A stretch of 64,000 nucleotides of DNA from Jonesia denitrificans DSM 20603 (lineage in GTDB: Bacteria > Actinomycetota > Actinomycetes > Actinomycetales > Cellulomonadaceae), in assembly GCF_000024065.1 (NCBI RefSeq), contig NC_013174.1, forward strand, positions 62,001-126,000. The letters run 5' to 3'. A program made the translations under genes and the position numbers. Shown piece by piece: positions 1 through 6,693 of this stretch (the stretch's first letter is position 1; every line of letters starts with the position of its first letter). The notes beneath the pieces were generated by a model. The model worked only from the letters and a program-made list of their open reading frames with translations. It was not told where the DNA came from and did no database searches.

Positions 1-6
1 GCCTCC

Positions 7-1200
7 ATGCGACTTTCGACTCTACTGAACACGTCACACATCCGGCATCCTCAAAAGGTGCCAACCCTCAGCCCACTCCTCATCGCCATCATCCTCGGCG
101 CCACCATCGCCAACCTGTGGCGCATACCCGACCCCACCCAACACATCATCGATGTGGTTGGAAAATACACCCTCCGCGCAGGAATCGTGCTCCTCGGACT
201 CCAACTCCACCTCGCTGATCTCGTGGCAGCAGGCCCACGAGTCATCACCACAGCAGTCCTCGTCGTCACAACCGGCATTCTCAGCACCCTCGCGATCGGA
301 CGACTCCTCGGCATCCACCGCGACCTCACCCTCCTCATCGCGTGCGGATTCTCAATCTGCGGGGCAGCGGCAGTGGCGGCCGCCACCGCCACCCTCACAT
401 CACAGCGGGGTGGGGATGCAAGACAGCGGGGTGGGGATGCAAGCGAACGGGGTGGGGACACTGATGAGCGGCGCCCTGACGTATCGCACCCGGGTGGGGA
501 CACTGGCGACAGCCTCCCCCAACACTCGGCGCTCGCAATCGCACTCGTCGTGCTGTTCGGAACCCTCATGATCCCCCTCATCCCCCTACTCGGGCACGCA
601 CTGGGACTCACCGCAACTCAGACGGCCCTGTGGGCAGGCGCATCAGTTCACGAAATCGCACAGGTCGTCGCGATCGGTGATGCCGTCGACCCAGGAACCG
701 GCAACGCCCTCCACCTCGCCGTCGTCATGAAACTTGCCCGAGTTCTCCTCCTCGCCGTGGTCCTTGCCGTCATCACCATGCGGCACCGCAGACCAGTTCC
801 CGCACCGGCTGGTGGTGTGCTCATTCAAGCTACTGCCGGTTCGGCCTCCAGCTTTACCGACACCGGTTCGGCCTCCAGCGCTGCTTCGCTCAGTGGTGCT
901 CCCTTAGCCAACAATCAGTCACGCACACCACGCCATACACGAGTGCAACCACTAATCCCCACCTTCGTCAGCGGGTTCATTGTCATGGCGGCCCTCCGCA
1001 CCACGGGGTTGCTCCCCGACACTGTGCTCACCATGGCTGGGCACACCCAAACGGTGCTCCTGACCATCGCAATGGGGGCGCTGGGAACGGGGGTGCGCAT
1101 CGACAAGTTGATGACAGTGGGCGGAAAGCCCGTCGTTCTCGCGGCGCTGGCCACACTCATCGTTGGGGTCGTGGGCCTCGCCGGGGCTCTCACTCTCTAA
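7..1200 (+). CDS. UPF0324/YeiH-family putative anion (sulfate-type) exporter
   Basis: A membrane protein of about 397 residues with the YeiH-family opening (SPLLIAIILG, then LRAGIVLLGLQL) and about ten hydrophobic segments. The family is annotated as putative sulfate exporters, but substrates are poorly established. The protein is longer than the usual ~340 residues because of two low-complexity insertions. One, at about residues 133-168, repeats an RGGD unit and sits in the cytoplasmic or external loop after the AAAATATLTSQ helix. The other, at about 277-299, repeats GSASS. Both are encoded by short tandem DNA repeats and interrupt loops, not helices. The first in-frame ATG is at 7, but the window starts just before it, so the true start may lie upstream. 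Confidence 0.8.
   Translation: MRLSTLLNTSHIRHPQKVPTLSPLLIAIILGATIANLWRIPDPTQHIIDVVGKYTLRAGIVLLGLQLHLADLVAAGPRVITTAVLVVTTGILSTLAIGRLLGIHRDLTLLIACGFSICGAAAVAAATATLTSQRGGDARQRGGDASERGGDTDERRPDVSHPGGDTGDSLPQHSALAIALVVLFGTLMIPLIPLLGHALGLTATQTALWAGASVHEIAQVVAIGDAVDPGTGNALHLAVVMKLARVLLLAVVLAVITMRHRRPVPAPAGGVLIQATAGSASSFTDTGSASSAASLSGAPLANNQSRTPRHTRVQPLIPTFVSGFIVMAALRTTGLLPDTVLTMAGHTQTVLLTIAMGALGTGVRIDKLMTVGGKPVVLAALATLIVGVVGLAGALTL
403..511 (+). repeat. In-frame tandem repeat inside the YeiH-like gene
   Basis: Four degenerate units of about 21 bp centred on CGGGGTGGGGA follow one another at about 404-425, 425-446, 446-465 and 489-505. They keep the frame open and encode RGGD/PGGD-type units in a loop. 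A second in-frame repeat (CCGGTTCGGCCTCCAGC at 837-853 and again at 873-889) occurs later in the same gene. Confidence 0.75.
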
Positions 1201-1324
1201 AGGTGTTTCAGGTGGCCTCGGCCCCTCCTGCGCGCCTCCAGCCCCTCCCGCAGCTGGCAGCCACGCGCTGCCCCGCCGAACCTCGTGCTGCCCGTGCCCT
1301 TAACCTCCCATAGCCGGCGCCCGT

Positions 1325-1433
1325 ACCTGCACCCGAGCCCGTGTGGACCACTTTGCCTGTGAAAACACCAAAAATTGTGGTCCGCACGAATACAAAATGG
1401 TCCACACGGGTGCAGGTTCGGGTGCGGGTATGG
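1325..1433. repeat. Intergenic palindromic repeat, copy A (inverted relative to B and C)
   Basis: Between the YeiH-like gene and the catalase lie long inverted arms: left, about 1329-1357 (ends GTGTGGACCACTTTG), and right, about 1394-1426 (starts CAAAATGGTCCACAC). A further GTGGTCC lies between them (1377-1383). Read on the minus strand, its layout matches copies B (6332-6461) and C (9421-9545): GGACCATTTTG, a second direct GGACCAC-ATTTT, a short AT-rich centre, then CAAA-TGGTCC. It could also work as a transcription terminator between the two convergent genes. Confidence 0.7.
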
Positions 1434-1474
1434 GCGCGCGGCGGTGCCCAGGGAAACACCCCGCCCACGTCAGA

Positions 1475-3627
1475 TCATGCTGGGACTGGACTGAACCGTT
1501 CCCATGCCCGGTGTTTCGCAAGAAGCGAGGTCACGGTGTCCACCGCGTCGGTAGGCTCAACCGAGGTGACCCCAGGGGTGTTGGCCGGAACGCCCAACGG
1601 AGCCAGCGCATCGGCAGGCATACCCGCTAAAACCATGGCTTTACCCTGCCGGTACAACTCCTGCACAAGCAACACGATGCGCGGATCAACCACATCCACA
1701 CCAGGCGACACCAGGGCCGACTTATGGTCTAGATCCGGCACTGCGTCAGGGGCTGGCGGTGATGTGGCCAAGAAAATTACCGCGTCACACTCGATTGAAC
1801 GCACAGTCAACAACGACCGGTCAGCAGGCTCGCCGTGCGGAAGACCCCCGCCATCAGGGGCAATAGTCTTCGGGTTCAGGCCCGCGGCAGTTGCTCCTGA
1901 CACAATCGCGGCCAACGTGTCAGCATCCGTCGAATGATCCGCCACAACACCGACCACCCGGCCATCAACCGGCCACACCTGACCGATCTGAGCCACTGAA
2001 GGGCTGAGCGCCCGGTCAGGAACCTCCACAGTCGGGGTTGGGGCAGGCAACCCCAGCCCACGGGCCACAGTTGCACACAACGAAGAATCAATGTTCGCCA
2101 ATGCCTGCAACTGCCGTTGCCGCACCGTCAGATTCGTGCATTTGCCCAGTTCAAATGTGTACGCCTGCTGGACGTGCAACTGTTCCGTCTGAGTGAGAGA
2201 CCGATAAAACATCCGTGCCTGACTGAAATGGTCCTCAAACGTGGCCGATTCAGTGCGCTCCTTCAATGCCGCTTCGATAGCTTGGGGAACATCAATAAAC
2301 GCAGGCTTACCGGCAACATCACGCGGCGCATCAAGGATGTCACCTTCCTCCTCAGGGAGAGCACCCTCCGCGTCCGGGCGGCCACCACCAGCCATGAACG
2401 GGCACCCGCCATCAAGGGAGTTCGGCGAATACGGGGCCACCCCCTCATGCACATACTGCTGGTGGAAACCATCGCGCTGCATATCATTCACCGGTGCGAG
2501 TGGCCTGTTAATAGGAATCTGCGAAAAGTTTGGTCCACCAAGTCGAGTCAGCTGAGTATCAATATACGAAAACAGTCTGACCTGCAATAAGGGGTCATTC
2601 GTGACGTCAATCCCGGGGACAAGGTGACCCGGGTGGAAAGCCACCTGCTCGGTCTCAGCGAAATAATTGTCCGGGTTTTTGTGCAACACCATTTTCCTGA
2701 TAGGGGTGACCGGTGCGAGTTCCTCAGGAACAAACTTTGTTGGGTCAAGAAGATCAATGCCCTCAAACATTTCCTCAGGGGTGTCCGGGAACACTTGCAC
2801 ACCCAACTCCCACTCTGGGAACGCCCCCGCATCGATGGCCTCAGCAAGGTCACGCCGGTGAAAGTCAGGGTCCTGCCCGTTGGTCAGCAACGCTTCATCC
2901 CAGGTCAGGGAATGCACACCTAGTTTTGGCTTCCAATGGAACTTCACCAACGCGCTGTCGCCTGCACTGTTAGTCACACGGAACGTGTGAACACCGAACC
3001 CTTCCATAGTGCGGTACGAGCGAGGAATCCCGCGGTCGGACATGTTCCACAAGGCGTGTGCTTGCGCTTCGGTGTGGAGGGAGACAAAATCCCAAAAGTG
3101 TCGTGCGCGGATTGGGCTTGCGGGATCTCGGCGTTTGGTTCGGGTTTCACAGCATGCACAACATCAGGGAACTTGATGCCGTCCTGAATGAAAAACACTG
3201 GAATGTTGTTTCCTACCAGGTCGTAGTTGCCCTCTGAAGTGTAAAACTTCGTGGCGAACCCGCGAGTGTCACGCACAGTATCCGCCGACCCTCGCGACCC
3301 AGCGACGGTGGAGAACCGAACAAACACCGGAGTTTCCACACCTTTCTTGAGGAACCCTGCTTGGCAGATTTTCTCGGCCGTCCCGTAAGAGAAAAACGTT
3401 CCATGTGCGCCTGCTCCGCGGGCGTGGACGGCACGTTCCGGAATCCGTTCATGATCAAAATGGGTGATCTTCTCGCGCAAGTGGTGGTCTTGAAGGAGAA
3501 CTGGGCCGCGCGGCCCGGCCTTCAGTGATGTATCCGTGTTGCGTAACGGTGTGCCCTGCGCAGTCGTCAACGCCTCACCCTGCGGGTGGGTTGCCGACAC
3601 TCGTGGTTCCTGAAACTTCTTCGTCAT
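1475..3627 (-). pseudogene. katE: Large-subunit catalase (KatE/HPII type), interrupted by a single-base frameshift
   Basis: Decomposes hydrogen peroxide in the cytoplasm. The N-terminal part (3627 down to about 3095) has the distal haem motif [10 protein letters not shown] with the catalytic His and the [11 protein letters not shown] Asn region. The remaining part has [10 protein letters not shown], the proximal haem Tyr motif RLFSYIDTQ and a C-terminal flavodoxin/GATase-like domain (GRVVGVVADHSTDADT onward), which marks the ~700-750-residue clade. The two halves are in different frames. Reading GACACTTTTGGG as GACACTTTTTGGG restores the conserved [17 protein letters not shown] stretch, so one T is missing from a run at 3094-3097. 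Apart from this, all catalytic parts are intact (about 717 residues when joined). It could be a real mutation, slippage-based switching or a sequencing error. Confidence 0.9.
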
Positions 3628-3745
3628 TGTCGCTCCTCACGGTGTGTGTGGTGCTTTGGCGACGGGGTCGACGAATCGTTGCGGAACCTGCGATGCGAAA
3701 ATTGTTGTGGAAATCGTGGTGCGGTTCCGACAGTGTCCCCCTCTG

Positions 3746-3860
3746 TCAACCGCCACCCTACGCGTGCGGTGCCAGGGTTTCCTGTTGAACAAACAGCCCG
3801 ATGCGTCACCGCACGTGGGGTACGCGCATGGTGACGCATCGGGCTGCTCTTATTGGTTGG
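3746..3860 (-). terminator. Terminator-like hairpin repeat, copy 1
   Basis: An inverted repeat (AGCCCGATGCGTCACC at 3796-3811 against GGTGACGCATCGGGCT at 3830-3845) is followed on the minus strand by a GTTTGTT tail. This fits an intrinsic terminator for the leftward operon ending at 3970. The sequence, including flanks such as TTTCCTGTTGA-CAAACAGCCCG, recurs at 5180-5289. The rest of the 342-base gap should hold the catalase promoter; no clear -35/-10 pair was seen. Confidence 0.65.
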
Positions 3861-3969
3861 GCGACGGGCATGCTCCGTGATGTGCACTGGCATTGCTGGC
3901 AAGAGAATGTCGGTGGCCCTCTGTGCGAACTACATGGTGGAAGGCCACCCGAAGATTTCGTGCCAACTG

Positions 3970-4329
3970 CTAAAAGCCGCGAAGGATCTTCGCTCCTCTA
4001 TCCTTGACAGGTTCATCATATTTAAATGATCTGAAAGCAATCACAATACTGATCACAATCAATAACCCGCCAACAACGAAAGCTGCTGGGGTATAAATTC
4101 CAATGACCCCAGCCATCAAGAGAATGCCGACATTATTGCGGTATATGTCAACTGATGAGCGCTTTTCGGAGTCCGATGCCTTTTCGATGAGCGGGCGTAC
4201 AGTATGATAGTAGGCCGCAGAGATTAATACTTGAACGATGAGTACAACCCACCAGGGTGAACCCATGGGTCGAGAAATCAGTGCGATCCCACCAAGAAGG
4301 AACAGGAAAGTCTCCAGAAAGTGGCGCAT
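3970..4329 (-). CDS. Small polytopic membrane protein, possible immunity partner
   Basis: About 119 residues starting MRHFLETFLFLLGGIAL, with four hydrophobic segments: about residues 5-20, 26-42, a pair around 70-85, and 85-105. I do not recognise the family. The ATG at 4329 lies one base after the stop of the upstream secreted-protein gene (TATTAAAATG), so the two are almost certainly translationally coupled. The longer frame from 4356 would overlap that gene without a better ribosome site. A small multispanning protein coupled to a secreted cysteine-containing protein is the usual layout of bacteriocin/immunity or toxin/self-protection pairs. That role is inference from layout only. Base composition is clearly AT-richer than the flanking catalase and protease genes. 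Confidence 0.6.
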   Translation of the reverse strand: MRHFLETFLFLLGGIALISRPMGSPWWVVLIVQVLISAAYYHTVRPLIEKASDSEKRSSVDIYRNNVGILLMAGVIGIYTPAAFVVGGLLIVISIVIAFRSFKYDEPVKDRGAKILRGF

Positions 4330-4330
4330 T

Positions 4331-4912
4331 TTAATACCCCCAGATCGCGCAACCAACGGCGGCTATTGGGACAGAAGAAGCGAGTCCAACAGGCGTAATC
4401 TTGGCAAGTTCTTTAGCGCCTATCTTAGCTGCATGTTTTGCTAAATACTTCGACAACTTTCCCCAAGTTTTTTGTTTAATATAGGAATATACTTTGCCCC
4501 AGTCGATGGAGACGAGACCTGCACCAGGAATTATTCCCTTCAACACGCACATACCAAACTCCTTCTTGCCTTGTGTTTGATACCGTGTTTCCGAAAGTTT
4601 ACCACTTCCCTCAAGACGCTCCAACTCCGTGAGCGCTAGAGCAACTTCATTTATTTTCGCTCTATCGATTTCTGGATGTTTTGAGAGTTCTCCTTCGTTG
4701 ATTTTCCAAGTTCCATTGGAATCTAGCTGAAGAATCTCTGTGAACAAAACCTCGAAACCATCTGCCAAATCATCTTCAAAGCTCTCATTGTCTTGAATGG
4801 ACTTCGATGTGGGAGGCGGAGTTGTTGCGGATGCGGCGATGCCACCTCCGGACACTAATCCAAACGTTAGGAGAATAGCAATGGCTCCACGTGAATAACT
4901 TCTAGTGCGCAT
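4331..4912 (-). CDS. Secreted protein with Sec signal peptide, two cysteines and hydrophobic C-terminus
   Basis: About 193 residues from the ATG at 4912, chosen because AAGGAAGG lies 8 bases upstream; the longer frame from 4975 lacks this. The signal peptide is MRTRSYSRG then a hydrophobic run ending near ASA-TTPPP. The mature part has an acidic helical region, a KKEFGMCVLKGIIPGAG segment, a Lys/Ala-rich amphipathic stretch and a hydrophobic end (VPIAAVGCAIWGY). The two cysteines could form one disulfide. No known family recognised. The cationic amphipathic C-terminal third and the coupled membrane protein suggest an exported antimicrobial or surface-active protein; this is inference. Confidence 0.65.
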   Translation of the reverse strand: MRTRSYSRGAIAILLTFGLVSGGGIAASATTPPPTSKSIQDNESFEDDLADGFEVLFTEILQLDSNGTWKINEGELSKHPEIDRAKINEVALALTELERLEGSGKLSETRYQTQGKKEFGMCVLKGIIPGAGLVSIDWGKVYSYIKQKTWGKLSKYLAKHAAKIGAKELAKITPVGLASSVPIAAVGCAIWGY

Positions 4913-5143
4913 CGAGATACCTTCCTTGCTGTGATTGGATACTTGGTTGTTACATGCGGTAATCCTTGGCGTCAAGGGGGGATTGCTATCTGACGCTTTG
5001 TGACTTTAAGATTGAATACTCAACCTACGCAGAGGCTTCATTGAAAGTTGGTCAGTTAGCAAACACACTGGCTGCTAACAGCTGTAACTAATGCTCTCAT
5101 CTACTGTTAAGTGTGTTCGTGAGTTGAGTCGAAAAGGAGCCTC

Positions 5144-5302
5144 ATGCTTGTCGTTAAGGGTTTGGCTGTGTGCCTTCTGACCACAACCCTGCCCGTGAGG
5201 TTTCAGGTTTTCCTGTTGAGCAAACAGCCCGCTGCGTCACCGCACGTGGGGTGCTTGTGCGGCGTGCATCGGGCTGCTCTTGTTGGAAGGACTATGCGGT
5301 AA
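5144..5302 (+). CDS. Candidate short ORF (52 codons) with strong ribosome site
   Basis: ATG at 5144 follows AAAAGGAG by 4 bases and opens MLVVKGLAVCLLTTT, which is hydrophobic and signal-like. However, the second half is read entirely through the conserved hairpin repeat at 5180-5289, so it may be a fortuitous frame or a leader peptide. No homologue is recognised. It is reported because the ribosome site is better than chance. The rest of the 4913-5319 gap holds AT-rich sequence that should carry the leftward promoter of the secreted-protein gene. Confidence 0.25.
   Translation: MLVVKGLAVCLLTTTLPVRFQVFLLSKQPAASPHVGCLCGVHRAALVGRTMR
5180..5289 (-). terminator. Terminator-like hairpin repeat, copy 2
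   Basis: Second copy of the 3746-3860 element. It shares TTCCTGTTGA-CAAACAGCCCG and TGCGTCACCGCACGTGGGGT, then GCATCGGGCTGCTCTT-TTGG. Stem pairs CAGCCCG-TGC with GCATCGGGCTG; on the minus strand the stem is followed by TGTTTG. It sits just past the stop of the small membrane gene at 5320, so it probably ends that leftward transcript. Confidence 0.6.
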
Positions 5303-5319
5303 GGGCTCCTTAGCCTGGG

Positions 5320-5496
5320 TTATTTTGTTGGGTGGTTTTGATGGCGGTAGAGGTAGACGGAACTGACACCAAGCCCCACCCCGACTATCACTACGCCAAT
5401 CCCGGGGCCCATTGTTCCTGGGCTGGTAATCCATGAGATTCCAAGCGCAATGAACCCCAACGCAATGAGAACCCGAACAATAAATCTCATATTCAT
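5320..5496 (-). CDS. Small two-helix membrane protein (58 residues)
   Basis: Starts MNMRFIVRVLIALGFIALG and ends YRHQNHPTK. It has two hydrophobic segments (about residues 5-23 and 32-50) separated by a Gly/Pro turn (SPGTMGPGIG), with positive charge at both ends. This suggests both termini are cytoplasmic. The ATG at 5496 has GGAG about 10 bases upstream. No family recognised. It is followed by the hairpin repeat copy 2 and shares the AT-richer composition of the neighbouring secreted/membrane pair, so it may belong to the same acquired cassette. Confidence 0.6.
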   Translation of the reverse strand: MNMRFIVRVLIALGFIALGISWITSPGTMGPGIGVVIVGVGLGVSSVYLYRHQNHPTK

Positions 5497-5546
5497 ATTT
5501 TGTTACTCCGTTTATATTTTCCTGAAGGCAGGACGCAGTGTGTACT

Positions 5547-6134
5547 CTACCCTTCGGGTTTAACGCCTAAGCATTCGTGCGCTTTCGTTAACGCTGATTC
5601 AGCGACTACTAGTTTCTTACGTGACCATTCGACTGGACCCCACGGGTCATCTCCGCCAATTTCGATCCATGACACGTACGGGATGGGTGGCCCTGGCTCG
5701 GTGGTCAGGAATGAGCGTATTCCTGCGTCCCTTGAATCGTCTGCTGGTAGTTCAAGGGCTACGATCCACCATTCCTCTCCGGGGATGAGGCCTTCGCCTA
5801 CTTTGACTTGGGTGGAGCGCGTGTAGTTGCCGAATCTGACGTTGATGTCCTCGGGGGCTTCTGGTTCGAACGCGTCGCATGACATTTTTTCCATGAGGGA
5901 ACGGTCTGGCTTGATGGGAGGTGGAGGTGGTTCTTCTTCGTCTTCTGGTTCGGGTTCCTCCTCGTAATCCAGAACCACGGTAGGTGTTTTCGTGGTTTCA
6001 GGGGTGGGCGAGGGGGTGTTTTCTGGTGCAGGTGCTGCTTGCCCGCTGCAACTTGTCAGTAAAAGAGTGCCGAGTAGACAGGCAACAACGGGAACAGTTT
6101 GTGGAGTGGTCATAAAACTGACGGTCCTTGTCAT
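5547..6134 (-). CDS. Lipoprotein of unknown function
   Basis: A lipobox (LLLTSC) follows a hydrophobic segment, predicting lipid anchoring outside the membrane. After the Cys come a Pro/Thr linker, an acidic/proline tract (EEEPEPEDEEEPPPPP) and a globular domain of about 120 residues with two further cysteines (MSCDAF and HECLG near the end). No known domain recognised. Start uncertain: ATG at 6134 gives a charged n-region (MTRTVSF). Another ATG at 6113 has AAGGA about 11 bases upstream, and a GTG at 6152 is also possible. The 6135-6693 gap downstream of its start holds repeat copy B and no other gene that I can see. Confidence 0.65.
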   Translation of the reverse strand: MTRTVSFMTTPQTVPVVACLLGTLLLTSCSGQAAPAPENTPSPTPETTKTPTVVLDYEEEPEPEDEEEPPPPPIKPDRSLMEKMSCDAFEPEAPEDINVRFGNYTRSTQVKVGEGLIPGEEWWIVALELPADDSRDAGIRSFLTTEPGPPIPYVSWIEIGGDDPWGPVEWSRKKLVVAESALTKAHECLGVKPEG

Positions 6135-6331
6135 GGTTGAACGGGTGCCCACCTCGTTGCATCACGCTCACATCAACGTCGTTCTATTCATGTAAAGCGC
6201 AAGGAAGACTGAAACCACCATATTGGATATTTCACCGGGAATACAGGCTGATGCATAAGAATCTGAACTTGGTTCAGCGCATGCGGGTTGCTTGGCCTTC
6301 ATATTTGCGCCAACTGCTGAGTGGCATGTGG

Positions 6332-6461
6332 GCCGTCCCGCGCATCGCCAGGCTTGCCGCCCATGTGGACCATTTTGAATGCGCATGGACCACTATTTTG
6401 CAGATTAATGCATGCAAAATGGTCCTCACAGCGATGGGGCAGGAGGGTTTGAGGGCGGGGT
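6332..6461 (+). repeat. Intergenic palindromic repeat, copy B
   Basis: Shares a ~125-bp block with copy C, starting CCCGCGCATCGCCAGGCTT and ending GGAGGGTTTGA-GGCGGG. The core is GGACCATTTTGAATGCGCA (6367-6385), a second direct GGACCACTATTTTGCA (6387-6402), an AT-rich centre, then CAAAATGGTCC (6415-6425), inverted to the first. The ends can pair to form a long stem. Confidence 0.8.
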
Positions 6462-6693
6462 GACGTGGGGTGGGGCAGGGCAGCGCGGACGTGAGGGGGT
6501 GCAGAGGTGTTGCATGGTGAGGCGAGCGAACTGGGGGTGCAGGAGCGACCCGCGTGAGACTGCGTCACACTGATGACGCAAACCAGATGGTTCTTACTCA
6601 CCGGGGACTTTGCCCGGGTACTGGAGCCGATGTAAGCACCCGCAACGCCACGTAGTGTCCTGCGTATTCATGGACACGACGAAGGGGATGACC

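Noticed and set aside
1341-1937. 198-codon plus-strand frame opposite the catalase 3' end
   Set aside because: Antisense shadow of a well-supported catalase domain; product has no family likeness.
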